Position numbers and translations under genes: made by a program. Of a stretch of 64,000 nucleotides of DNA, positions 1 through 8,814 are shown in pieces (within the stretch, counting starts at the first letter, position 1; each line of letters begins with the position of its first letter). The stretch spans positions 28,510 through 92,509 of the forward strand of contig DEML01000116.1 in the NCBI GenBank assembly GCA_002359185.1, in the 5' to 3' direction. The notes under the pieces were generated by a model, which was not told where the DNA came from, did no database searches, and was given only the letters and a program-made list of their open reading frames with translations. This stretch comes from Planctomycetaceae bacterium UBA2671. GTDB taxonomy: Bacteria > Planctomycetota > Planctomycetia > Planctomycetales > Planctomycetaceae.

Positions 1-1876
1 CGACGATATTGATAGAATCGGCAAGTTCACCGTCGGCCTGCGGTTGGTTATTCGAATTCACATCCACCAGCGGTAGCAGGTTACCGCGAAGCCTCAGAAG
101 TTTAGTTCCACGAATCTTTTCCATTCTGCTCGACCATTCACTTCTCTGGACGCGTACCAGTTCCGAAACAGACATTTGAGGAACGGCATACCGATTCCCT
201 CGGGAACTGACGACCAGAGACGGAATAATGGCCAGAGTCAGCGGGAGTCGAACGATAAATCTGGTCCCTTTTCCCACGTTCGTTTCCACATCCACGGTCC
301 CGCCGAGCTGTTCGAAATTGGTGCGAACAACATCCATCCCGACACCGCGTCCACTGACATCGCTGATCTGATCGGCTGTTGAAAATCCAGGATGAAAAAT
401 CAGCCGGACTGCTTCTTCCGTCGAAAGTTGCTCGGCTTCGGCACTGGTGAGAATGGCTTTTTCGACCGCCTTTTTGCGAAGTCTTTCGGCATCGATCCCC
501 GCTCCATCATCACTGATGATGATGTTCACTTTGCCTTCCTGATGAAACGCATTGAGTTCAATTCGTCCGACCGCAGACTTCCCCGCTTTCTGACGGACTG
601 CCGGAGTTTCCACGCCGTGATCCACCGCATTGCGGATCAGGTGGGTCAGGGGATCACCGATGCCTTCAATGATTGTTTTGTCGAGTTCGACATCTTTTCC
701 TTTGATCTCAAGTTCACACTGTTTATTCAGTTTCTGACTCAGGTCCCGCACAATTCGCGTAAACTTGTTGAAGACATTCCCGATCGGCTGCAGGCGGGTT
801 TTCATCACCGCTTCCTGCACTTCGCTTGTCACCTGATCAATTCGGGAGGCAACAGAAAGCAGTACACGATCATTTTCAGAACCGATGGTCTGCAACAATT
901 GATTCCGTCCGAGGACCAGTTCGCCGACCAGATTCATCAATCGATTCAGGACGGTGACAGAAACGCGAATGCTACTTTCCGCAGCCGGAGGAACGGAGAC
1001 GGGTTGAACTTTAGCTGGGGTTTTGTGAACAATTTCTGTGGGAGATGGCACATCGATTTGATGGTCCTCTGGTGAATTTCCTGCTTCACTGACAGGGGTA
1101 TTATCCTCAAGGGGAGATGGCTCAACTTGTAACTCAACACCCTGCTGGACAGATTTGACCTTTTCAACGGGAAGCATGAAGAAACCGGCCAGAGATTCCC
1201 GATCCAGTTGTGTCGCCAGACTCACCGTCCACGGCAGCGGAAATTCGTTTTCATGCGTATCCCAGTTCATCAGAGCTGCCGAGTCGAGATAGCCTCCCAG
1301 AACGGTTCCCAGATCTCCGAGACGTTCAATGAAATCCGTCAGATCAGAATTGGACTGGGTGTTTTCAAACAAATCAAAGGTGATTTCATAAATCTGTTGA
1401 CCATTCTCGGTGGCTGTCTGAAATTCCTCGTGAGTACAGCAGGAGGTCTGTTCGACTTCGAGGGCTGGTTCAACTGGAGTTGATTCGGCTTCACCGCTGG
1501 TCAGCCGTTCGAGCTGGGCGATTTCGTGAGACACATCCTGCTCATTGGAGGTGTGCACATTTTCAATCAGAAAGCGTAACTTATCGATTGCGCTGAGCAT
1601 CACACCGACTCGCTGCGCGTCGATTTTGAAGTGACCATTGCGAAGCAGATCGAGGATATTCTCCAGACTGTGTGCCAACCGCCCCACCGAATTCAGCCCC
1701 AGGAAGCCCGAAGCTCCTTTGATCGAATGGATCGCACGGAAGACTTCATTCACGATGTCGGTATCAATATTTTCACCACTGGCTTCAATTTCCAGCAATT
1801 GATTATCGATCCCCTCCAACCCATCTCGGGATTCCACAACAAAGTCGTTAATCAGGTCTACGCAGTCTTCGAACAT
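1..1876 (-). CDS. cheA: Chemotaxis histidine kinase CheA (3' end cut by window edge)
   Basis: Autophosphorylating kinase that passes phosphate from an HPt histidine to CheY-type regulators. The reading frame is open from the ATG at 1876 to the left edge, about 625 codons. Visible in order: an HPt domain (residues about 1-105) with His50 in AIHSIKGASG; a variable acidic linker; the dimerisation region near residue 320; an HATPase domain with N box NAVDHG (about 412), G1 box DDGAGID (about 456) and G2 box GRGVGMD (about 510); then the beginning of a CheW-like regulatory domain, whose end is outside the window. GGGAAA lies about 8 bases before the ATG. It is last in the order cheX-cheY-STAS-cheA on the minus strand. 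No receptor, CheR or CheB gene is visible, so whether it controls motility or another output is open. Confidence 0.95.
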   Translation of the reverse strand, partial: MFEDCVDLINDFVVESRDGLEGIDNQLLEIEASGENIDTDIVNEVFRAIHSIKGASGFLGLNSVGRLAHSLENILDLLRNGHFKIDAQRVGVMLSAIDKLRFLIENVHTSNEQDVSHEIAQLERLTSGEAESTPVEPALEVEQTSCCTHEEFQTATENGQQIYEITFDLFENTQSNSDLTDFIERLGDLGTVLGGYLDSAALMNWDTHENEFPLPWTVSLATQLDRESLAGFFMLPVEKVKSVQQGVELQVEPSPLEDNTPVSEAGNSPEDHQIDVPSPTEIVHKTPAKVQPVSVPPAAESSIRVSVTVLNRLMNLVGELVLGRNQLLQTIGSENDRVLLSVASRIDQVTSEVQEAVMKTRLQPIGNVFNKFTRIVRDLSQKLNKQCELEIKGKDVELDKTIIEGIGDPLTHLIRNAVDHGVETPAVRQKAGKSAVGRIELNAFHQEGKVNIIISDDGAGIDAERLRKKAVEKAILTSAEAEQLSTEEAVRLIFHPGFSTADQISDVSGRGVGMDVVRTNFEQLGGTVDVETNVGKGTRFIVRLPLTLAIIPSLVVSSRGNRYAVPQMSVSELVRVQRSEWSSRMEKIRGTKLLRLRGNLLPLVDVNSNNQPQADGELADSINIV

Positions 1877-1937
1877 ATCTATTTCCCAATGCTACTTCGT
1901 TGAATGAACATTTATTTGATGAAACGCGGACTCAGTT

Positions 1938-2216
1938 TTATAGAATGAATTCAGAGAGGCCGCAGGCTGTTAAGGTGCGTTGCACTTGGTCGGTCGTCGA
2001 AACAAATTGCAGTTCGGGACTGTTCGATGATCGCTCGAGAAGACTTTTGGCAAGTGTTGCGATAAACCACGAGGTGACAGATTCCACATGATGAAAATCG
2101 AGAACCTCAACATTCTCCATTTGCCGGAATTGAGAACCGATCTCTTCACGGGGCAACTCCAGGAGCTGTTTGACCGCAACCGTCGTTTGGAATTCTGTAC
2201 AGGAAATTGTTGACAT
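1938..2216 (-). CDS. Small STAS-domain protein
   Basis: A 92-residue protein that fits a single STAS domain, the fold of anti-sigma-factor antagonists and of small partners in bacterial signalling. The core pattern is beta strand 'VEVLDFHHVESVTS' (residues about 36-49) followed by a helix and 'LQFVSTTDQVQRTLTACGL'; the Ser/Thr cluster after 'VES' lies where STAS proteins are often phosphorylated. It begins 49 bases after cheY ends and stops 61 bases before cheA begins, all on the minus strand, so it is probably co-transcribed with them. STAS proteins occur in some chemosensory operons; the exact role here is not known. The family call rests on the short pattern and on context. Confidence 0.75.
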   Translation of the reverse strand: MSTISCTEFQTTVAVKQLLELPREEIGSQFRQMENVEVLDFHHVESVTSWFIATLAKSLLERSSNSPELQFVSTTDQVQRTLTACGLSEFIL

Positions 2217-2265
2217 GGATTGGCTCGATAATTTGAAAGAAAGAGATTTGGAAAGACGCTTCGAC

Positions 2266-2631
2266 TTACACCAGGGAAGTAATTCTCTGCTCGAGTTTTT
2301 TCCTCAAGGCATCCTGAGTAAACGGCTTAACCACATAATCCGTCACCCCCGCCTGAATCGCCGCAACAACACTCCCCCGTTCGGCTTCTGTCGTAATCAT
2401 GATAAAGGGGATCGTTTTATTGATTTGACGGACTTCCTTGAGGAATTCCAGGCCGTTCATATTCGGCATGTTCCAGTCACTTAAGACGGCATCAAAGCTA
2501 TTGGAATTGAATAACTCTAATGCCTCCCGTCCATCAGCTGCTTCAGTCACATCGCCAAATCCCAATTGGGCTAACGCTTTTGTGATAATGACTCTCATCG
2601 TGCGGGAATCGTCAACAACTAGAACTTTCAT
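2266..2631 (-). CDS. cheY: CheY-like single-domain response regulator
   Basis: A receiver domain without an output domain, expected to take phosphate from CheA. The protein (121 residues from the ATG at 2631) has the acidic pair in 'VLVVDDSRTMR', the phospho-acceptor Asp in 'VLSDWNMPNMNG' (about residue 56), the conserved Thr in 'FIMITTEAE' and the Lys in 'YVVKPFT' (about 104). All residues needed for phosphorylation are present. A TTG codon directly upstream (2634) is in frame but the ATG is preferred; AAAGG lies about 8 bases upstream. It sits between cheX and the STAS gene. The stand-alone receiver and the operon position support CheY, though many planctomycete receivers of this type serve non-motility pathways. 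Confidence 0.92.
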   Translation of the reverse strand: MKVLVVDDSRTMRVIITKALAQLGFGDVTEAADGREALELFNSNSFDAVLSDWNMPNMNGLEFLKEVRQINKTIPFIMITTEAERGSVVAAIQAGVTDYVVKPFTQDALRKKLEQRITSLV

Positions 2632-2679
2632 CAAACTACCTTTCCAAGAAATTTATGAATGTTTGGTAAAACTTCGGGA

Positions 2680-3171
2680 TTACTCTTTGGATGCAAAACC
2701 TGCTTCAATACAGAAGCTACCCATATCAGATTCAAATGACAGGCAGATCGGTGTGACGCCGGTTGGATAGTGAACTTCGTGTCCTTTCCCCGAGATCAGG
2801 TTGGGGATACTGATACTCAGTGAATATGATTCCAGTTTTGCTTTAGCCGCTCCTGCGATCATGTTGGTGATTTCTCCAATGGCATCCATCACTTCTCGAT
2901 CAATTTCCACCGCTTTTGTTCCGAGCATGGATTCATAAATATTCAGTGCTGTCTGTTTCTTCACACTTAAAACAATCGTGCCACTGGCATTCCCCGTGAT
3001 CCCGATCACGGCACTCAATTCATTCTCCGGGCTATTCTTAGTCTTTAATGACAATCCACTTCGAACCGGAGTGCAGTCGAGCATCATTTCAAAGACATCT
3101 CTGGTCGATGAGAGAAGTGGATTGATAATTTTGGCGGTGAGTTCAGATGTATGTTTGGTGGCAGTGCTCAT
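2680..3171 (-). CDS. cheX: CheX-family CheY-P phosphatase
   Basis: A 163-residue member of the CheC/CheX/FliY phosphatase family, which dephosphorylates CheY-P. The signature E-x2-N is seen in 'DAIGEITNMIAGAAK' (about residues 93-107), and the 'GITGNASGTIVLSV' strand-turn-strand is typical of CheX. The start is taken at 3171 (MSTATKHT) because the DNA match to the duplicated copy at 5922 begins to be protein-like from exactly this ATG; an upstream in-frame ATG at 3225 would add 18 residues that look like leader DNA. It is the first gene of the operon and precedes cheY by 48 bases. Its 5' end and promoter region exist as an inverted, decayed copy at 5744-6020. Confidence 0.85.
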   Translation of the reverse strand: MSTATKHTSELTAKIINPLLSSTRDVFEMMLDCTPVRSGLSLKTKNSPENELSAVIGITGNASGTIVLSVKKQTALNIYESMLGTKAVEIDREVMDAIGEITNMIAGAAKAKLESYSLSISIPNLISGKGHEVHYPTGVTPICLSFESDMGSFCIEAGFASKE

Positions 3172-3348
3172 GTCGATTTCCCAAATGACCAGTCGAATAA
3201 TTGAAATGTTGATTTTCGGCAACATCTCAAAATTAGTTCACAAAATGCATCAATTTGAAAATTAAGGGAAATACCTTACGTGTTGTTACAAATGCTGGAA
3301 CAATGGGACGTTTGTAGCAATTATGCTTTTCATTCCGGTTGCGAATTG
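3165..3348. repeat. Promoter-proximal copy of an inverted duplication (partner 5744-5930)
   Basis: The cheX start and the roughly 175 bases before it recur in opposite orientation at 5744-5930. Blocks such as TAAGGTATTTCCCTTAATT, TTTCAATTATTCGACTG and ATTTGGGAAATCGACATGAG are shared, with an estimated identity well above 80% by eye. The two arms point towards each other across the HD-GYP-like gene and the transposase remnant. Confidence 0.85.
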
Positions 3349-3479
3349 AATCCAATGATCGAATATAGAGCTGGCGAGAGGTATTTCATGAAATCGCTTC
3401 ACAGGCTCAGTGAGAATCAGGCCTGTCGCAATATTTCACTTTATCTATGGACTCTGAATGTCGTGACAGACCGGGCGGG

Positions 3480-3940
3480 TGAGCTGGATTTGTGGCGGGA
3501 GAGTTACCGGTCGAGCAAGGCTCAAATGAGAAGACCGCAATGCTGAAGTTGATTGAACTGCTGGATCTGTCGGGAGCCGTTGTAACCGTCGACGCGGCTC
3601 ATATAAATAAGTCGATCGCCAGATGGCTCCGAGGGAAAGGGGCCGATGATGCGATGACCGTCCGGTTTTCTTTGCGAACTTGAGGTACGACAAGGCCAGC
3701 CGAAGCTGTAAGAGATCATCAATCAGAAATTCGATGAGCTTTCAGAGAACCACTTACAGCATCACAAAGTTAGACGTCATACGACACGTGAATTAAACGG
3801 AGGGCGGGGGGAATACCGACGCTATACCGTCTTTCCTGCTCCGACCGAAGTGAAGCAACTCGGATCCGTAAGGGCGAATGCAGCAATCTTCCGTAGATTA
3901 GACCATTTTCAAATGGATACTGCAGTCGCCTGGACGCGAA
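3480..3940 (+). pseudogene. ISAs1-family transposase remnant
   Basis: Broken transposase of the ISAs1 (DDE) family. The frame beginning near 3492 reads 'SNEKTAMLKLIELLDLSG' followed by 'AVVTVDAAHINKSIA', which matches the family pattern 'KSNEITAIPELL..LD..G..VT.DAMGCQ..IA', including the catalytic Asp. After a frame loss near 3680, the stretch 3729-3925 reads 'RELNGGRGEYRRYTVFPAP', which resembles the family's 'GHGR.E.R.Y.V..AP' block further along. The N-terminal third and the C-terminal end are absent or unreadable, no terminal inverted repeats were recognised, and the frames are interrupted, so this cannot be active. The stretch from 3941 to 4431 may hold more decayed element sequence, but nothing in it could be identified. 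Confidence 0.75.
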
Positions 3941-4431
3941 ATGTCCTAAAACGCTGTGTTTGCTCCTGCCGAAGGCTGCAGGTAATTTTTGAATATGCTC
4001 TAGCGCCGACAATCCTGAAACATTACACAGACGAAAAGCTCAGCATGCGAGCCATGCGACTGACCGCAAGTTGGAATTCGAAGAACTTTTGCGATATTTA
4101 ACAGGAGATCAGGCATAATCTCATGCAATTGACCTGGATGCGGGCTGAAGTGCGTTACTGAAGAGTTGCCGGCTATGAAGACAGGTTATAATTCATGCTT
4201 GGCAATGCGCTCGTCCTGTTGAGCAATTCAAGCAGGCTGTTCAGCAAGAGTTCGATCTTACTTCTCAATATAAACCAATAGCAAACAGATGCCGCCTGAT
4301 TGTCCTCAGACTATCGGGACGACCAACTTTGAAGAGTTATAATCAGTTTCTTTACCATACAGGTCAGATGCTTTAATCGTTTCCGCCTGCAGGTTAAACC
4401 TCCGTCAGAGGGATAATCGGTGGCAGTCAAA
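3941..4431. other. Unassigned intergenic stretch
   Basis: About 490 bases between the transposase remnant and the end of the HD-GYP-like gene. All frames are interrupted at short intervals. No RNA gene, hairpin or protein match was recognised; it looks like decayed mobile-element DNA. Confidence 0.5.
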
Positions 4432-5454
4432 TCACTCAGGAATTAATTGCAAATTTGAGATCTGATTATTTTCGGATATTATCTTAGACACTTTAAGATC
4501 TGTATCCGCAAGATTAAGGGGGTTGGCCTGGGAATCAATTCTGACGATTGGACTAGAGACATCACAACTGGCTTGAACTGATTCTGCAATTCTCCCATCA
4601 GTTAAGACAACTTGAACCCCTTTCGGATACAGCCCTACGACATTTAGCAGGGCATTGACAGATCGCATTTCGACTTTTTGTTCTTTTGCCATTTTAAGTA
4701 AATAGACAATAGCAACATGACGATTCACAGATTTTCTATAAGGTCTCTCGGATATTAGTGACGTATAAATATCAGCAACTTTAATCACTCGTGCAATGGG
4801 ATTAATATTCTTTTCAACAAGTCTTCTTGGATAACCTGAGCCATCTGATAGTTCATAAATCTGTTGAGATAACCCCGGAATTTTAGGGTTCAATCCCATG
4901 AGAGAATTTAATAGTTCTGACAGATGAAGTGGCATTCGTAAAAGTGATACTTTTTCAAGCATATTTAATAAACGAGGTTGATTAATCAATTCCTGATCCA
5001 GTAATACTATACCCAATTTTGAGAAGAGACCAACAATTCCAGTTATCTTGATATCCTCTTTACTGAAACCAAGGATTTTCGCAATCGATATCGCCATGAT
5101 GCTGTTTTGAACAGCTTCGTTTGTCAATTGCTTGTCTTTTGCGTATTCGTTTAAAGTACGAATTGCTTGAGATCCTTCGACGTTAAGAATCTCAAAGTAT
5201 TTTACTAGAAGCCTGATGATTGAAACGCTGTTTAGTTTCCCCGATTCTACGTAGTCAATCATTTTACGGGAAATATTCAGACTGAAATCTCCCAGGCTGG
5301 CTGCATATTGATGACGATATTCGGGGTCAAGCATTTTCCGCCCAAGCCTAAGCATCAAATCCTTCAGCTTGGTCAAATCACTTTCCAGCAATCCTTCACT
5401 GAGTATTGATTTTAACGAGTCAAAAGAAGAATCTGATATTCCGTAAGAGTTCAT
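4432..5454 (-). CDS. Degenerate HD-GYP-domain protein
   Basis: A 340-residue cytosolic protein whose C-terminal two thirds follow the HD-GYP phosphodiesterase fold (normally cyclic-di-GMP hydrolysis) but lack metal ligands. Where active proteins have 'LLHDIGK', this one has 'GLFSKLG' (about residues 142-148); where they have 'HHExxDGxGYP', it has 'YELSDGSGYP' (about 200-209). The following 'INPIARVIKVADIYTSL' and 'RPYR' are well kept. Loss of the HD pair and of the second His pair makes hydrolysis unlikely; a binding or regulatory role is the obvious alternative. The ATG at 5454 is preferred over the in-frame TTG at 5472; GAGAAG lies about 10 bases upstream. It is monocistronic and lies between cheX and a GGDEF-EAL gene, so a cyclic-di-GMP or chemosensory link is plausible. 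Confidence 0.8.
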   Translation of the reverse strand: MNSYGISDSSFDSLKSILSEGLLESDLTKLKDLMLRLGRKMLDPEYRHQYAASLGDFSLNISRKMIDYVESGKLNSVSIIRLLVKYFEILNVEGSQAIRTLNEYAKDKQLTNEAVQNSIMAISIAKILGFSKEDIKITGIVGLFSKLGIVLLDQELINQPRLLNMLEKVSLLRMPLHLSELLNSLMGLNPKIPGLSQQIYELSDGSGYPRRLVEKNINPIARVIKVADIYTSLISERPYRKSVNRHVAIVYLLKMAKEQKVEMRSVNALLNVVGLYPKGVQVVLTDGRIAESVQASCDVSSPIVRIDSQANPLNLADTDLKVSKIISENNQISNLQLIPE

Positions 5455-5554
5455 ACAGGACTTCTCAATCAATGTACCTATGAGGTTTATATTTATTCTA
5501 TCACTATGTTGTTTTTATAGTTGCTTACAAAATAAACAGAAGCCTCGTCATTAT

Positions 5555-5573
5555 GAGGTATTTACCTTAATGC
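5555..5573 (+). promoter_or_regulatory. Candidate shared motif GGTATTT(A/C)CCTTAA
   Basis: The sequence GAGGTATTTACCTTAATGC lies about 100 bases upstream of the HD-GYP-like gene. Nearly the same sequence, AAGGTATTTCCCTTAATT, stands upstream of cheX (3262-3279, minus strand) and in its duplicate (5817-5834). GGTA-TT-TACC is itself a short dyad. It could be an operator shared by the two transcription units; with three sites, two of them duplicates, this is weak. Confidence 0.3.
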
Positions 5574-5743
5574 CCTTTACTTGACGTCTGAAATCAGAGT
5601 AGTTGTTAAAACTGATACGATCGGAAGATGTACAAGGTTCGTTGAATATTTAAACCGTCCCGAAAGAAACACCAGCAAAAATTTACGTACGAAATATTCA
5701 TGCCAATAATCCGTGCACTTCAAAGCTCAATACACCTTCGCCT

Positions 5744-5930
5744 CAATTCGTAACCGGAATTGAAAGCATAATTGCTACAAAGCGTCCCGTTATGCCGGCA
5801 TTTGTACCAATGCGTAAGGTATTTCCCTTAATTCACCAAATGATGCAGAATATGAACTAATTTTGCGATGTTGCCGAAAATCAACATTTCAATTATTCGA
5901 CTGACCATTTGGGAAATCGACATGAGCCCT
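5744..5930. repeat. Second arm of the inverted cheX-promoter duplication
   Basis: Inverted relative to 3165-3348. Differences are mostly single substitutions and small indels. It ends in the ATG of the cheX remnant at 5922 and runs upstream to 5744, where similarity stops in both copies. Confidence 0.85.
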
Positions 5931-6020
5931 GCCTCCGTAAATAGCCCGGATAAAGAGTTCAGTGCTGTGATCGGGATCACGGGGAATGCCAGCGGCACGA
6001 TTGTTTTAATAGCCCGTTGA
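5922..6020 (+). pseudogene. Truncated cheX remnant
   Basis: From the ATG at 5922 the frame reads 32 codons and stops at 6018-6020. Residues 7-29 ('NSPDKEFSAVIGITGNASG' and the next few) match cheX residues of the active gene ('NSPENELSAVIGITGNASG'), but about 38 codons between the start and this block are missing and everything after 'TIVL' is lost. This is the coding part of the inverted duplication. No function is expected from so short a piece, although the DNA upstream of it is well conserved. Confidence 0.8.
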
Positions 6021-6054
6021 AGAAATAACCAGGGCTTCGGCATTCTGAATTTCT

Positions 6055-6174
6055 GTTGGCTGAAGCCGATAGGTTCAGTCCGTAGCCGATATACTCTGGT
6101 GAAATTATCCAAAAGGGAAGAACCTAAAGGTTTCGCCTGTAGGCGAGTGTTTTTGACCCATCGTTTGGAAAATA
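6055..6174. repeat. Dispersed palindrome-rich repeat, copy A
   Basis: Contains short dyads separated by spacers: TTGGCTGAAGCCGATAGG, then CTCTGGTGAAATTATCC, GGTTTCGCCTGTAGGCGAG, and GACCCATCGTTTGGAAAATAA. The same order is found in reverse complement at 56576-56720, which has about 25 more bases inside (a further dyad GGACTGAAGTCC). Such elements resemble REP/MITE-like dispersed repeats. It fills the gap before the GGDEF-EAL gene and may form RNA hairpins if transcribed. Confidence 0.8.
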
Positions 6175-6321
6175 AAGCACGAAAAAGAAGTGCGTTACAG
6201 CTATTCGAAGCTCAGTTCCAAGCCCTGAAAAGGTACTGGTCGGTTGACAAATACGTGTCCGGATTTGGGTTGTTCGATTATTAAATCAAAATAGACAAAC
6301 ATATGGAAAAGTTAGACCATC

Positions 6322-8814
6322 ATGGAGTCAAATAATAACATTGACATCACGCCGACGTCTCACAGGATAGCGGCGTTGTTGAGGCAAAATCAATTTGTAA
6401 ATAACTTTGCAGTCGACCGGTTATTTGTAGGTCTGATGGTGGTGCAGTGGGTGACAGCAATAGCGGCAGCCATATTCATATCGCCCAAGACATGGATCGG
6501 TACAACATCCGCAACATACCTGCATGTCTGGACTGTTATGCTCCTGGGGGGAGCGATCAGCAGTCTCCCTGTTTTCCTGAGGCTAAAATACCCCGGTCAG
6601 ACGTTTACACGGTACGTTATCGCTGTGGCTCAAGTGCTGTGGTCTTTGCTGTTGATTTATCTCACCGGTGGACGCATCGAGACATATTTCCACATTTTCG
6701 TGTCGTTGGCGTTTTTATCATTCTATCGGGAATGGCGGCTCCTGGTCTTCTCGGCCATTCTCTTGACTGTCAATCAGCTGATACTCGGTGTTTTGTGGCC
6801 GCATTCCGTATATGGCGTCTTTATTGAAAGTCCGCTCCGCTGGTTTGAACACACAATCTGGGTCATATTTGAAGTTATGATTCTGGGGATCTGCTGTCGC
6901 CGCAGTCAGGCTGAAATGCGAATCAACGCTGAGTACCAGGAACATCTTGCAAGAACGAACCGTCACATTGAGCAGCAGGTTCAGGAACGCACGCGTGAAC
7001 TGAACTTAAATCAGCAGAAGCTCAGCACTACCCAGGCTCGTTTACAGGCAATGCTTGATTCGACACTAGATCCGATGATCACCATCAACTGCCGGGGTAT
7101 CGTCCAAACTGCCAGCAATTCGGTTGAAACGGTTTTTGGCTGGAAACCAGACGAACTGATCGGACAGAATATCAAAGTCTTAATGCCCGAGCCGTACCGT
7201 TCCAATCACGATGGATACCTTGCCCGCTACCAACAAACCGGCAAGTCCGAACTCCTGGGACAACCACGAGAATTGCATGCCATGCATCGTGACGGAACAG
7301 TATTCCACTGTCTGTTGTCGCTTTGGAAGGTCGACATTCCGGATCAGTCCGAACCGCTTTTTATGGGAATTCTTCGTAATATTACTGAAGAGAAGCGTTT
7401 GATGACTCAACTGCATGAGAATGCGTATCACGATGTGTTGACTGGACTGCCCAACCGATTATCTATTCTAGACTCCATCCAGGGCGCGATTGATCGAAAC
7501 AATGGAGATCACTTTGCTCTACTGTTTTTGGATTTTGACGGATTTAAGCTAATCAACGACAGTCTTGGACATGAGGTCGGAGATGAATTGCTGAAAGCGA
7601 TCGCAACCCGATTGAGATGCGATTTGCGAAAAACAGACAAAGTTCAAGCAGCCCGACTGGGTGGGGATGAATTCGTTGTTCTACTCACGGGGCTGTTCTC
7701 CCCAAGTGATGCAATCATCGTGACAGAGCGGCTTCTAAAAGTTCTATCCGAAAGCTATAAACTGGGAACTCATACAATCTATTCATCGGCCAGCATTGGT
7801 ATTGCCAGTGGCGAGGATCGATTTGAAAAGGCTTCTGACATGCTCCGCGCCGCCGATATGGCGATGTATGAGGCCAAGGCAGCGGGAAAGGCATGTTATG
7901 TGGTCTTCGATCACACCCTGCGTAGCAAAGCCAATTCTCGGCTTCAAATCGAAAATGGATTACGCCAGGCAATAGAAATGGACGAACTTGTTCTCGCCTA
8001 TCAACCAATCATCTCACTTGAAACCGGCCGTCTGTCTGGGGTGGAGGCACTCTTGCGATGGGTGCACCCTGAACTTGGCAATGTCTACTCGGATAAATTC
8101 ATCTCCATCGCCGAAGAGACAGGGATGATCGTTCCCATTGGCCGTTGGGTCATCGATGAAGCATGCCGACAGTTCGCAGACTGGCAACATTCCCAGTCAG
8201 TCGCAACCCGGCCATTGTGTGTTCACGTGAATGTGTCACGTAAGCAACTGTTATCTTCAGATTTCGTTCGGACAGTTGAACAATCACTCGCCAGACATGC
8301 CATTCCATCGGGATGCCTTCATCTGGAGGTGACCGAGAGTGTGATTATGGAGGATCCAGCAGCCACGATTGCAGTCCTGAATCAACTTAAACAACTGGGA
8401 GTGAAGATCGACATCGACGATTTTGGTACCGGATACTCGTCATTGTCATGTCTTCAGGATTTCCCGATTGATGTTTTAAAAATTGATCGGACGTTTGTCG
8501 CGAATATCGGAAGAGTCAACAACTTTGCAGCGTTGTTGCAAGCAATTCTGGTATTGGCAGACAACCTTAATTTGCAAGTAGTGGCTGAAGGGATCGAAGA
8601 CGCCGATCAACTCGCCTTGCTTCAGGCATTAGGTTGCGAATACGGACAAGGCTACTTCTTTGCCAAGCCGATGCCTCCCAATGAAATCCCGGTCTTCGCA
8701 TCCTCGCGACTTAAGAAAACTATTCGCAAATTCGAAGCGTTGCCAAGAAGCTTATCTATGACGATCCCCGCTAAAAATGTCAACCAGCCCCACAAGTGCG
8801 AGGTGGAAGTATGA
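6322..8814 (+). CDS. Membrane-bound PAS-GGDEF-EAL cyclic-di-GMP enzyme
   Basis: An 830-residue signalling enzyme of cyclic-di-GMP turnover. Residues about 30-192 hold five or six membrane helices that may act as sensor; 200-240 is a coiled coil; about 240-355 is a PAS domain ('LDSTLDPMITINCRGIVQ', ending in 'GILRNITEEKRL'); about 360-525 is a GGDEF domain with intact GGDEF at 447-451 and 'DFDGFKLINDSLGH'; about 545-800 is an EAL domain with EALLRW at 575-580, 'DDFGTGYSSLSCL' and 'VVAEGIE'. Both catalytic signatures are kept, so cyclase and phosphodiesterase activity are both possible. No RxxD inhibitory site was recognised before GGDEF. The stop overlaps the start of the HDOD gene by ATGA, indicating one operon. 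Confidence 0.95.
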   Translation: MESNNNIDITPTSHRIAALLRQNQFVNNFAVDRLFVGLMVVQWVTAIAAAIFISPKTWIGTTSATYLHVWTVMLLGGAISSLPVFLRLKYPGQTFTRYVIAVAQVLWSLLLIYLTGGRIETYFHIFVSLAFLSFYREWRLLVFSAILLTVNQLILGVLWPHSVYGVFIESPLRWFEHTIWVIFEVMILGICCRRSQAEMRINAEYQEHLARTNRHIEQQVQERTRELNLNQQKLSTTQARLQAMLDSTLDPMITINCRGIVQTASNSVETVFGWKPDELIGQNIKVLMPEPYRSNHDGYLARYQQTGKSELLGQPRELHAMHRDGTVFHCLLSLWKVDIPDQSEPLFMGILRNITEEKRLMTQLHENAYHDVLTGLPNRLSILDSIQGAIDRNNGDHFALLFLDFDGFKLINDSLGHEVGDELLKAIATRLRCDLRKTDKVQAARLGGDEFVVLLTGLFSPSDAIIVTERLLKVLSESYKLGTHTIYSSASIGIASGEDRFEKASDMLRAADMAMYEAKAAGKACYVVFDHTLRSKANSRLQIENGLRQAIEMDELVLAYQPIISLETGRLSGVEALLRWVHPELGNVYSDKFISIAEETGMIVPIGRWVIDEACRQFADWQHSQSVATRPLCVHVNVSRKQLLSSDFVRTVEQSLARHAIPSGCLHLEVTESVIMEDPAATIAVLNQLKQLGVKIDIDDFGTGYSSLSCLQDFPIDVLKIDRTFVANIGRVNNFAALLQAILVLADNLNLQVVAEGIEDADQLALLQALGCEYGQGYFFAKPMPPNEIPVFASSRLKKTIRKFEALPRSLSMTIPAKNVNQPHKCEVEV

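Noticed and set aside
392..1075. 227-residue open frame on the plus strand
   Set aside because: It is opposite cheA, whose frame has clear HPt and ATPase motifs; the plus frame has none.
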